Assembly (NCBI RefSeq): GCF_003687725.1
Contig: NZ_RDOJ01000014.1
Coordinates: 1 to 64,000 of the forward strand
Direction of reading: 5' to 3'
DNA length: 64,000 nucleotides
DNA from: Faecalibacter macacae
GTDB lineage: Bacteria > Bacteroidota > Bacteroidia > Flavobacteriales > Weeksellaceae
In this document: piece by piece, positions 26,450-35,622 of the stretch
Layout of the letters: each line of letters starts with the position of its first letter
Numbering within the stretch: position 1 is the stretch's first letter
Program-made: the position numbers and the translations under genes
Notes under the pieces: generated by a model
Database searches by the model: none
What the model was told of the DNA's origin: nothing
Seen by the model: the letters and a program-made list of their open reading frames with translations, nothing else

Positions 26450-28009
26450 TTAGTAACCTGGATTTTGTTCTACTGTTGGATTAGCAGAAATTTCAGCTAA
26501 AGGAATTGGTAAAGTATATTTATAACTTCCATTCTCTAAATTCTGAACCTCTACGATATCATCTGTTGCATTTCTATCCATTGATACACCTGCATCTACA
26601 GCTAAACGTTTTAAATCAATAAAACGGTGACCTTCTAACGCTAACTCTAATCTTCTTTCTTTTAAGATATCAGCTAAAGCTGCTTGAGTACCCGCATAAG
26701 TTGGTGTAGTTGCAGTTCCTAAATAGTTACGAGCAACTCTTACTGCTTGTACTAATTCGTTTGCTTTTGCTAAGTTTCCTAATCTAGCTTCAGCTTCTGC
26801 AGCGATAAAGTACATTTCAGATAATCTGAAAACTTTAATATCATTCTTTGTTGAGAAAGAAACTTTTCCTGGATATTTATCTATCACTAAAACATCTGTG
26901 TTTAACGGTGATGATGAAGTTTCGTAATTCTCATCAATTAAAGCAGTAGGATCTACGTATGATAAACGTCGAATATCACCTTCTGTTTCATTTAATAAAT
27001 TGAATAAGTTACGTCCCCAAACCCACATTGGAACACCAGAGTAGTTAGAGCTGTTTGTATTGAAGTAAGATCCAATATTACCAGTTGGTCCTGCTCCTAC
27101 ACGTTGGAAAGCTGAAACAATTTCTCCACGATTAGTATCATTCCACATATTTCTGTAAGCGTTGAATGAACCAGCCGTTTTATAGAATTCTGCATTCCAA
27201 GCTTCAGTTCCGATTTCTTCCCCAGAAGCTTCGTTAGAAATTGGATTTGCTACTGTTAATTCTAATCCAGATTCGTTAATTACTTTGTTTGCATAAGTTT
27301 TTGCTAACTCGTAATTTCCTCTGTATAAATTATAGCGAGCGTTTAATGCATTAACGAAATCAATGTTTACTTTAAATTGATCTGCTCCAGCTCCTAAATT
27401 TGAAGCTGCGAAAGCTAAATCTGACTCAATTAAAGCAAAAATTTCAGCATTTTTTACACGAGGTAATTTAGTTTGTGTAGTAGGAACATCTGTTGATAAA
27501 ATTACTCCTAACGCATTAGCATCTTTCATATCTGTAGAAAAATACACCGATAATTGTACGTAAGACCAAGCTCTTAATGCTCTAGCTTCTGCTAAAATTT
27601 GGTTGTATTTTTCAACTTCATTAGCTGCAGGAGTGATTTTTTCAGCCCCTTGTAATAAACGGTTTACTCTATTAATTAATTTATAGTGTTGTAACCATGT
27701 ATTTTGAGTGTACTCTTCGTTGCTAGATAAGAAAAAGCGGTGTAATCCGTACTCTTGTCCTCCACTACGGTATCCTGGCTTAACCTCATCAGAAATTACT
27801 GCTGATAAGTAAATCTCGTTAGAAGGATCTGCTGAAGAATAAACATCACCATCTAAATACTTTTGTAAGTTAGAAACGCTTGTAAAAATTACAGCTTCAT
27901 TTAACTCTCCTTCTTGTACAATATCTATGGCATCATTACAACTTGTCATGAAACTAGCTGAACCTAATAATGCACATAAAACGAAAGATTTTATTATATT
28001 TTTTTTCAT
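26450..28009 (-). CDS. RagB/SusD family nutrient-uptake lipoprotein, system 2
   Basis: 519 residues with lipobox ASFMTSC (Cys24). Typical SusD elements are EARALRAWSYVQLSVYFS, the middle TPR-like region (NALNARYNLYRGNYELAKTYANK), DILKERRLELALEGHRFIDLKRL and the terminal NPTVEQNPGY. It is the outer-surface ligand-binding partner of the adjacent SusC 2, which ends 11 bp upstream in the same orientation. It differs strongly in sequence from SusD 1, so the two systems probably take up different compounds. Confidence 0.93.
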   Translation of the reverse strand: MKKNIIKSFVLCALLGSASFMTSCNDAIDIVQEGELNEAVIFTSVSNLQKYLDGDVYSSADPSNEIYLSAVISDEVKPGYRSGGQEYGLHRFFLSSNEEYTQNTWLQHYKLINRVNRLLQGAEKITPAANEVEKYNQILAEARALRAWSYVQLSVYFSTDMKDANALGVILSTDVPTTQTKLPRVKNAEIFALIESDLAFAASNLGAGADQFKVNIDFVNALNARYNLYRGNYELAKTYANKVINESGLELTVANPISNEASGEEIGTEAWNAEFYKTAGSFNAYRNMWNDTNRGEIVSAFQRVGAGPTGNIGSYFNTNSSNYSGVPMWVWGRNLFNLLNETEGDIRRLSYVDPTALIDENYETSSSPLNTDVLVIDKYPGKVSFSTKNDIKVFRLSEMYFIAAEAEARLGNLAKANELVQAVRVARNYLGTATTPTYAGTQAALADILKERRLELALEGHRFIDLKRLAVDAGVSMDRNATDDIVEVQNLENGSYKYTLPIPLAEISANPTVEQNPGY

Positions 28010-28020
28010 TCTACTAAATT

Positions 28021-31000
28021 TTATAAACCAATATTAACACCTAAAGAAATTGTTTGAGGATTTGGATAAACCCCTAACGAATAATTTTGAACTGGTTCTG
28101 GATCGAAACCTTTCCAATCTGTCCAAGTCGCTAAGTTTTCTCCTGAAACGAAAACTCTAAAACTCTTAATTGGTAATTTTTCTAAATCTTTTTTAGATAA
28201 TCCATATCCTAATGTGATATTTTTTAATCTAATAAAATCAGTTTTACTTAAGAATCTATCAGAACTTCCTTCAGTACCTAAGTTATAAGCTGTTACACTT
28301 GCAACATTAGTATCTCTGTTTTCTGGTGTCCAAGCATCTAATAAGTGATTAGATACATTGTATTGGTTAGCAGCAGAAGGATCCATTAACCAAGAGTAAA
28401 TGTTGTCGTAAGACCATCCACCTGCTTGGAAAGAAAATAATACATCTAAGAAGAAACCTTTATAATCAGCATTTAATCCGAAACCTCCTGTCCATGGCGC
28501 AATAGAAGTTTTACCAGTTAAAACTCTATCGTCAGCAGTTGGTTCTTCAGTAATGTTACCGTTTCTATCAATATATTGTTGCTCTCCAGTTTCTTTATTA
28601 ACCCCTACATATTTATATAAATGCCATTGATTCATCACACCACCAACAGCATTAACATTATCTCCTGTTAAATCTTGCACATTCATAAAAAGAATTTTAT
28701 TTCTATTGTATGCTGCGTTAACAAAAGCAGATAAGTTAAACTCTTTGTCTCTTAAAATATTGAAACGTAATAAAGCCTCAGCACCTTTATTCTCCATTTC
28801 ACCATTATTTCCTAAGATCGTATATTGACCTGTTACAGCAGAAATGTTGATGTTGTTGAATAAGTTCTTTGTCTTTTTGTAGTACGCATCTAACGAACCT
28901 GTTAAGAATCCATTGAAAAGATCAAAGTCTAAACCAACGTTAGTTTGTGTAACAGTTTCCCATTTTAAGTTTTCATTTGCTAATGCACCTAAAGTCATTG
29001 CTGGTAAACCTTGGTAACCTGTTCCTGTATTTCTGTATAATTGTCTTACTAATTGAGATCCTGTAAATAAAGGATTCATGTTATTAGCCGCAACTAATAA
29101 GTTTTGATTTCCTGTAATACCGTGAGAAGCTCTTAATTTTAACATACGAACACTAGTTCCTTGTAAAAATGCTTCTTTCTCTAAGTTCCAACGTGCAGAA
29201 ACAGACCAGAAAGTTTCCCATTGATTTTCTTTTGAGAAACGGTAAGATCCATCACGACGAATAGTCGCTCCTAAACCGAAACGTCCATCGTAATCATAGT
29301 TCACTGTTCCGAAATATGCTAAAGTACCTGCATTAATTTTTTCTGCAGAAATAACTGGTGCATATTCGTTTGGACGAGCTGGGTTAAATGCTACCCAACC
29401 TTGCCCTGAACCTAATGTCCAGTTTGCTGGATTTAATCCATTTTGTTGTTGGTAATCGTAGATGTAATGTGCTTTTGTGTATTCGAAGAAAGCAGTAGCG
29501 TTTAAGCTGTGATCTCCAAATTTCTTATCAAACGTTACGTCTACAACATTATTAATTGTAACGTCTTTTGTGTTTTCGATACGATCAAAACCACCAAATT
29601 CGAAACCATTATTTGCTGCAACGTTTACAGATAAATATCCGTTTGGCGTACGAGCAAAGTTTCTTACAGACTCTTTGTAATCTACTCCTAAACGGTTTCC
29701 TACAGAAATATCATCTGTTAATTGGTAACGTGCATTAATTGTAGAGAATACAGAAGTTTCTGTGAAACGATTTACAATACCTCCATTAATTACATCCTGT
29801 AAGATGTGTGTATGAACGTATCTTCCTCCAATTTCATTGTACATTTCTCTACCATTAGCCCATCTATATGGATCTAAATTAGGCATTGCTAATAAATAAC
29901 CAAATAATGGATTCTGAATAACGTTATTAGAAACACCGTCATTCGTTTCTTGATCTAATTGATGTCTTTTAGAGTATGATAACGCTACTTGAGCACCATA
30001 CGTGAAACGACCATCTTCAGATTTACCGTTTAAAGTATTTCTAAAAGTTAAACGTTTAAAGTCTGTAGATTTTACATTTCCTTCACTCTCTAAGTATCCT
30101 AAAGATGAATATACGTTAACATTCTCACCTCCAAAACGTAATCCTAACGTGTGTTGTTGGTTAAATCCTACTGTATTGAAGAATTCTTTCTTCCAATCTG
30201 TATTTGTAGTCTGTGCAGCGATTTGTGCATCAGTCATGTTTGATAATCCAGCAGCTCTTTGAATATTTAAATTCTCCCAAGTGTTTGCTACACCATAGTG
30301 ATCTTTAGGGAAAGTTGATAATGAAGTTAATCCACTATAATCAATCTGTAAACCAGAATTGTATTTTCCACCTTTTGTCGTAATAACAACAACACCATTT
30401 GCTCCACGGTTACCGTAGATAGAAGTTGCTTGTGCATCTTTTAATACAGAAATATTATCAATATCCTCTGAATTTAAATTTCTGAACTGTGTTGCAGAAG
30501 TTGCTACACCATCAATTACATATAATGGATCTGCAGATGCATTAATAGAATTGATACCACGAATTTTTACATTGATTTTACCAGAACCTGGTGATCCTGA
30601 AGCCGAGTTAATAGATAAACCTGGTGCTGTCCCTTGTAAAGAGTTTAACACACTAGAATTTGGTCTATTTGCTAAAGTTTCTGCTGAAACTGTTACTACT
30701 GCTTCATTTGATTTTGGTTTAGAAGCTGTTTTCCCATATCCTAAAACTACAACCTCTGCCAAAGCTTGTACTTCTTCTTGGTATTTTAATACTCCTAAAT
30801 CATTACTTTTTACTGTAAATTCTTTTCCGTTAACTACTAAAACATCTCCTATTTTAGCATCAATATCGAATTTCCCATCCATATCTGTGTAAACAACAGT
30901 ATTAGTTCCTTTTACTAAAACCTCTACATCAGATTCTGGAAAATTATCCGCATCATTAACTACACCTGTAACCTGAGCATAAGCTAAAGATCCTAATCCT

Positions 31001-31041
31001 AGGAAAGCTACTAAGCTCAATGATGTTAATTTTCTCCTCAT
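28021..31041 (-). CDS. SusC/RagA TonB-linked outer membrane transporter, system 2
   Basis: 1006 residues. Signal peptide ending LAYAQ, regulatory-like beta domain to about residue 86, then the family phrase EVVVLGYGKTASK. The plug contains GTAPGLSINSASGSPG, KINVKIRGINSINA, PLYVIDG and DAQATSIYGNRGANGVVVITTK. The barrel ends ISLGVNIGL. It is the transporter of the second SusCD pair. The plug and barrel are not close to system 1, but the N-terminal 86 residues are about 80 percent identical. There is a 373-bp AT-rich upstream region. Confidence 0.95.
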   Translation of the reverse strand: MRRKLTSLSLVAFLGLGSLAYAQVTGVVNDADNFPESDVEVLVKGTNTVVYTDMDGKFDIDAKIGDVLVVNGKEFTVKSNDLGVLKYQEEVQALAEVVVLGYGKTASKPKSNEAVVTVSAETLANRPNSSVLNSLQGTAPGLSINSASGSPGSGKINVKIRGINSINASADPLYVIDGVATSATQFRNLNSEDIDNISVLKDAQATSIYGNRGANGVVVITTKGGKYNSGLQIDYSGLTSLSTFPKDHYGVANTWENLNIQRAAGLSNMTDAQIAAQTTNTDWKKEFFNTVGFNQQHTLGLRFGGENVNVYSSLGYLESEGNVKSTDFKRLTFRNTLNGKSEDGRFTYGAQVALSYSKRHQLDQETNDGVSNNVIQNPLFGYLLAMPNLDPYRWANGREMYNEIGGRYVHTHILQDVINGGIVNRFTETSVFSTINARYQLTDDISVGNRLGVDYKESVRNFARTPNGYLSVNVAANNGFEFGGFDRIENTKDVTINNVVDVTFDKKFGDHSLNATAFFEYTKAHYIYDYQQQNGLNPANWTLGSGQGWVAFNPARPNEYAPVISAEKINAGTLAYFGTVNYDYDGRFGLGATIRRDGSYRFSKENQWETFWSVSARWNLEKEAFLQGTSVRMLKLRASHGITGNQNLLVAANNMNPLFTGSQLVRQLYRNTGTGYQGLPAMTLGALANENLKWETVTQTNVGLDFDLFNGFLTGSLDAYYKKTKNLFNNINISAVTGQYTILGNNGEMENKGAEALLRFNILRDKEFNLSAFVNAAYNRNKILFMNVQDLTGDNVNAVGGVMNQWHLYKYVGVNKETGEQQYIDRNGNITEEPTADDRVLTGKTSIAPWTGGFGLNADYKGFFLDVLFSFQAGGWSYDNIYSWLMDPSAANQYNVSNHLLDAWTPENRDTNVASVTAYNLGTEGSSDRFLSKTDFIRLKNITLGYGLSKKDLEKLPIKSFRVFVSGENLATWTDWKGFDPEPVQNYSLGVYPNPQTISLGVNIGL

Positions 31042-31061
31042 TGTCTAATTTTTATAACACT
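30784..31061 (-). repeat. Conserved SusC 5' module, copy 2
   Basis: Leader plus codons 1-86 of SusC 2, the counterpart of 25770-26047. The 19-bp leader block at 31043-31061 is identical between copies. Confidence 0.7.
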
Positions 31062-31414
31062 AATTAGAACAAACTTCAAGGAAATTTTCGAGATTAAAAA
31101 GTAATTAATAAATAAATATTAATTTATCTAATTAAGACATTATTTACTTTTTTTTATCATAAATTAAGTTTTTTTAACCATTAAATGCAATATTATTCAT
31201 CTTTTACAGTTTATTATACCCTTAATATTTAAACAAAACATTAAAATATTAAATTAAACATAATCGCAACATTAATATTAAGTAAATATTACAAGTGGAG
31301 ACTTATCAAAATTTATCTTAATTTTTTAAAATATTTAATCAAATCATACCCAATAAAACAACAAAAAAAAGAGGCTCAAAACGAGCCTCTTTTTGTTAGA
31401 TTTTATTTTAAATA
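31042..31414. other. 373-bp intergenic region upstream of SusC 2
   Basis: AT-rich. It contains the shared SusC leader block and, at its far end, the terminator of the DUF5689-like gene. No gene, tRNA or riboswitch-like structure is seen in the middle. Confidence 0.6.
31363..31395 (-). terminator. Terminator of the TonB receptor / DUF5689 operon
   Basis: GAGGCTC (31371-31377) and GAGCCTC (31383-31389) form a 7-bp G/C-rich stem with loop AAAAC. An A run on the left provides the T tail on the minus strand. Confidence 0.85.
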
Positions 31415-32797
31415 TTATTCGATAGTAATATTATCAATTAATAAATTATAGTTAGCATTATTACCTACACGGAAAGCAATAAAATTTCCTGCAGCGTTTG
31501 TTGTATTAATATCTGTTAAACCTTCTAAGTCTAATTGAACAACTTTCCACTCACCATTAGTATTAATTGTTCCAGTATAACTGTTATTTCCTCCGTTATT
31601 TTCTGTAACCAATTTATTTTCTGTCAAAGAACCAACATTAAATGAGTAATTTGAACCATCTGTTTTATATACATAAATATTTAATGATTTCGCAGCAGTT
31701 CCTTTAACCCAGAAGTGTAATTTTGTTGGATTAGCCGGTAAATTTGTACCCGTAGTACGTGTAGTAAATGCAAAACCATTCTGAGATCTTTGTCCTTCTA
31801 ATAATAAAGCCCCAGACCCATCAATTCCTTGTCCTGCTGCTTCTTTCACTATAGGATCATACGCAAAACTATTCGCACTTGCTAAGAAATCTGCCCAGTT
31901 ATTAAAATCAGCTCCTAAAAATGGATATTTAGCTGCAGAAGTTGGTAATTCAGCTTGACCTGGCTCAAAGCGATCTTGATCAAATTTAACATCATTTAAA
32001 TCACGGATGTATAATTGATACCCTGAATTATAAATAGAAACTACTACTGTAATTTCTCCTGATTTAGTTGGTAAATTTTCTCTAGCAAAAGTTGCATATC
32101 CACTGTTACGTAAATCTACATATTTTCCTTTTCTATCCACTAATTGACGGTTAACTGTAGTTAAACCTACTGCATCACCATATGTTACATCTTCAGTTGG
32201 ATTCGCGAACTGAACATTTTTAATTGTAACTAACGTGTTAATATTTTCTGGTTTTAAAGCTTCTGCAATTGTATTAACAACTTTTGGCGCTAAAGGCTCA
32301 ACTGATTCACACGTTTTCTTCACGTTTGAAGTCGCTAATGCAGATGGCATACGACCTACGCGAGTTTCACCATTTTGAACATAAGTAGAACCTAACTTAA
32401 TTACTCCTCTATCGTAACCTGCTACTAATCCATTTAATTGAACTTGAATCTTAGACCCTAAAGGATATTGCGTGTATAAAGAGTTTGCATCAATCTCGAT
32501 TTGAATACCGTTAGTTGTAGGATTTGTTGGATGATCTTGAATAGAAATTGTTTTGAAAAAATTTCCTGTTTCATCACTTGAAATTACATACCCTTCTAAT
32601 ACATCATCCTCATTATAATAAACTAAAGCATTATCGTTATTAACCTTTGCTACTAACTGAGGAATAGTCATTGTAGTTGTTAAACCTGTACAATCCATTG
32701 GAGGAATCGAATAATCATCGTCCTGCACACAAGATTGTGTAAAAAATAGTCCACCCGTTAAGGCAAGCACTAAAGATATTTTATTGAATTTATTCAT
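31415..32797 (-). CDS. DUF5689-type lipoprotein with OB-like and jelly-roll-like regions
   Basis: 460 residues, lipobox FFTQSC (Cys23) followed by VQDDD. The N-terminal region (about 45-150: EGYVISSDETGNFFKTISIQD, PLGSKIQVQLNGLVAGYDRGVIKLG) has the look of an OB-fold nucleic-acid-binding-like domain, repeated more weakly at about 180-270. The C-terminal part (about 290-460, ending NYNLLIDNITIE) resembles a jelly-roll adhesion or carbohydrate-binding domain. It lies 33 bp after a TonB receptor gene, so it is probably its surface partner. The DUF5689 call is from memory of the family's look; the OB reading is inference. Confidence 0.7.
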   Translation of the reverse strand: MNKFNKISLVLALTGGLFFTQSCVQDDDYSIPPMDCTGLTTTMTIPQLVAKVNNDNALVYYNEDDVLEGYVISSDETGNFFKTISIQDHPTNPTTNGIQIEIDANSLYTQYPLGSKIQVQLNGLVAGYDRGVIKLGSTYVQNGETRVGRMPSALATSNVKKTCESVEPLAPKVVNTIAEALKPENINTLVTIKNVQFANPTEDVTYGDAVGLTTVNRQLVDRKGKYVDLRNSGYATFARENLPTKSGEITVVVSIYNSGYQLYIRDLNDVKFDQDRFEPGQAELPTSAAKYPFLGADFNNWADFLASANSFAYDPIVKEAAGQGIDGSGALLLEGQRSQNGFAFTTRTTGTNLPANPTKLHFWVKGTAAKSLNIYVYKTDGSNYSFNVGSLTENKLVTENNGGNNSYTGTINTNGEWKVVQLDLEGLTDINTTNAAGNFIAFRVGNNANYNLLIDNITIE

Positions 32798-32830
32798 TTT
32801 TATATTTTTTAAATCGTGATTAATACCTAA

Positions 32831-35548
32831 TTAGAATCTTAAATAAACATTAAAGAAGAACGTTCTTCCTGCTCCGTAAAACATTCTAGGTCCAAATAAT
32901 GTTTGTTGATGTTGATTAATTGCGTTATCGTAATTTCCTAAACGTAATTGCTCAAACCCTCCAGTCACATAGTTTTTATTATCTAATAAATTATTAACAG
33001 TTAAACTTGTTCCTAAATAATATTGACCAAAACGGAAAGTTTTACCAACATTAAGGTTTAACATAAACTCATCAGATACACGCTCTTGCTTTAAAACTTC
33101 TCTTAAAGACTCTTCTGTAACTGTGCTTTGGGTATTCGCTATAAAGTTTGTCGTTCTACGGTAAGGAGCTACATCTAAATAGTTATTTGTTAAGTAATTT
33201 CCAGATACACCAACCCACCAGAATTTTGGATCACGGTATTCAACTCCTAAAGAGTAACCAGATTGAGGCCCTGTTTGTAATTTATAATCTTTTAAATAAG
33301 CGGTTCCATAGTTTTTGAAAGCTTCACCTCCGTCAACCATAAAGTCATCAGAGAATAAATAATAATTTGGATTATTTGTGTAAGTATATTGACCTAAAGC
33401 AGCTGCACCAGTCACTTTAATTGTAGGTGTAATTTGTGCTTCAATCGCTACCTCACCTCCTAAATATTGCTTATCAACACCAGTCATTACCTCTGCAACG
33501 AAATATTGCCCTTCACCACCATCAATGTATCCGAAACCTTTTTCAATTTCGTCTTCAATTTTAGTGTAGAAACCAGTTGCTCTTGCTTTAACACGTGGTC
33601 CACGGTAAACATAAGATAAATCTGTAGCTAAGATTTTTGCATTCACAATGCCTTCTTCAACAGTAATATCGTGTAAACGCGCATTTGGAAAAACCTCATC
33701 AGCAGTAGGAGCTTCTGTAGAATATTGTCCGTTTAAAGAAATAAAATTACGACCATCTAATTTGAATAAGAAATTAGATTTTACACCAAAATTTAAGAAA
33801 TCATATGTTTTAGATTTTCCGAATGAATTTTCACGGTATAATCCATTTAAGAATTTACCATCACGATAAAAATCTGTATAAGAAGTTCTCATACCTACTG
33901 TTAAGTCTAAGAAACTTCCTTTAATTTTTGATTGGAAATATAAATCTGCATAGTTACGATTAATTTCGTAGTTATATTCATGACGATCACCAACTCTAGC
34001 TACGTAGTCTTTATTATTTTCATCAAAATAATATTTATTAAAATCATCGTAATTTAAAACGTAGTTACCTCCTAATAAATCTTCCACCTCGCGGAATAAT
34101 TCAGATTTTACATTTTGATAAGTTGCTGCAACAACGATATCAATTTTATCTGTTAATTCAGTTTTAAAATTTGTATAGAAAGAGGCTGTTTTATCTTCAT
34201 TAACGTCATTTGTTAAGTAGTAAACAGAATGTTTGTTAACATTTAAATTCGCTTGGTATAAACTATTCCAATTTAACTGAGATGCTGAACCATTGATCCA
34301 GTTTTCTCTCTGTCTTTCATACCCTTCTTGGTCATTGTTATATAAATACCAACTCGGCAAGTTTCTGTAATAATTTGGCGTTGCATTTGGCGCATTATAC
34401 CAATCCAAACGAGAACCTTGCTCACGTCCTGTTTGGTAAGAAACAGTAGTTAATAATTTCGATTTTTCATTAATATTCCAATGATGTGATAATTGGTAAA
34501 CCGGTTCGTAAGTTTCTCTTACACGCTCGTTACGTTTTTCACCATCTTGCCAACCCCAAAAAGAGTTGTAGTATATCCCTTTCATATCTACCATCTCCTG
34601 CGTATTTGCAGAACCTGTAGAACGACGGTTAGGAGCACCGAAAGTAGTAAAGTTTAATGTATGATTTTTATTAATTCTTTTTTCAACACCTAAGAAGTAA
34701 CCCCAAGAATCGTGAAATGTACCTTCTACTAACCCTTCTTCTGCCCAACGACGAGACCCAGAGAACATAATTGCCCATCCGTTATCCATTAATCCTGTGT
34801 TATATGTTGCCATGACACGGTTACGATAAGATCTGTTCGTTGCAGAGTAAGATAAACTAACACCTTTTCTCATTGTTGAAGGACGAGTGTCGAAGTTGGT
34901 AACTCCACCGATATCACCAAATGCATAAGTAGATGGCTCTAATGCATAAGTTAATTCATCTGGTCTTCTAGTTACATCATTTAAACCTCCCCAGTTATTG
35001 AAAGTAGCACGTCCATTATCAATTTTATTCATACGAATACCATTAAAATGCACATCATTATACTTATTATCATAACCTCTGGGCTTAAACCAATATGAAC
35101 CTAATTCAAACGCAGCTACACGAGCAAAAACATCTCTTGAAGACTGTAACAATCCTGCACTTGAAGAAGTTGAAGATTCATCAGAAGAAAGTTCATCATC
35201 ATTTAATGTGATTAAACCTACATCTATATTGTTTGGATTATAAGTTAATAAAACCTCCCCTAATTCAATTTCTTTTTGCCCAGCTACAGAAATTGTCTTT
35301 TCGTATGGATCAAATCCAACACCGAAAACCTGCAGTTTGTACGTTCCATCAGGAACATCTACAAACTGGAAATATCCAATACGATCCGTTAGCACAGCAT
35401 CGCTAGACATTCCATCCAATCTTACAGTAAGATTGTAAACCTCTTCGTTTGTTGCAGAATTCTTAGCTATACCCGAAATTTTCGTTTGAGCTTGAGCTAC
35501 TCCTACCACTGCAGCAAAGAGAGAAATACTTAACAATAATTTATTCAT
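32831..35548 (-). CDS. TonB-dependent receptor with N-terminal carboxypeptidase-regulatory-like domain
   Basis: 905 residues. Signal peptide ends GVAQAQ, then a CarboxypepD-reg domain (about 22-105, with LTDRIGYFQFVDVPDGTYKLQVF). A Ser/Asp-rich linker (about 122-132) precedes the plug, with VHFNGIRMNKIDNGRA and GDIGGVTNFDTRPS, and the barrel ends FFFNVYLRF. It is not of SusC type: there is no SusC signature and no SusD partner. It is transcribed with the DUF5689-like lipoprotein and divergent from a secreted EEP-fold protein. The substrate may be released by that enzyme, for example nucleotides or phosphate; this is inference. Confidence 0.88.
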   Translation of the reverse strand: MNKLLLSISLFAAVVGVAQAQTKISGIAKNSATNEEVYNLTVRLDGMSSDAVLTDRIGYFQFVDVPDGTYKLQVFGVGFDPYEKTISVAGQKEIELGEVLLTYNPNNIDVGLITLNDDELSSDESSTSSSAGLLQSSRDVFARVAAFELGSYWFKPRGYDNKYNDVHFNGIRMNKIDNGRATFNNWGGLNDVTRRPDELTYALEPSTYAFGDIGGVTNFDTRPSTMRKGVSLSYSATNRSYRNRVMATYNTGLMDNGWAIMFSGSRRWAEEGLVEGTFHDSWGYFLGVEKRINKNHTLNFTTFGAPNRRSTGSANTQEMVDMKGIYYNSFWGWQDGEKRNERVRETYEPVYQLSHHWNINEKSKLLTTVSYQTGREQGSRLDWYNAPNATPNYYRNLPSWYLYNNDQEGYERQRENWINGSASQLNWNSLYQANLNVNKHSVYYLTNDVNEDKTASFYTNFKTELTDKIDIVVAATYQNVKSELFREVEDLLGGNYVLNYDDFNKYYFDENNKDYVARVGDRHEYNYEINRNYADLYFQSKIKGSFLDLTVGMRTSYTDFYRDGKFLNGLYRENSFGKSKTYDFLNFGVKSNFLFKLDGRNFISLNGQYSTEAPTADEVFPNARLHDITVEEGIVNAKILATDLSYVYRGPRVKARATGFYTKIEDEIEKGFGYIDGGEGQYFVAEVMTGVDKQYLGGEVAIEAQITPTIKVTGAAALGQYTYTNNPNYYLFSDDFMVDGGEAFKNYGTAYLKDYKLQTGPQSGYSLGVEYRDPKFWWVGVSGNYLTNNYLDVAPYRRTTNFIANTQSTVTEESLREVLKQERVSDEFMLNLNVGKTFRFGQYYLGTSLTVNNLLDNKNYVTGGFEQLRLGNYDNAINQHQQTLFGPRMFYGAGRTFFFNVYLRF

Positions 35549-35592
35549 TCAATAGAATTTTTATTTTTAAATTAGCCTTTTCAAAAGGACAA

Positions 35593-35600
35593 CAAATTTA
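35593..35600 (-). promoter_or_regulatory. Candidate -7 box for the TonB receptor operon
   Basis: TAAATTTG on the minus strand lies 44 nt before the receptor ATG, in the 74-bp divergent spacer. No -33 TTG is visible. Confidence 0.4.
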
Positions 35601-35622
35601 ATGAATTCATAATTAATAACAT

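Noticed and set aside
30551-30892. Plus-strand frame opposite the start of SusC 2
   Set aside because: Antisense to a conserved SusC plug domain; composition follows the complementary codons.
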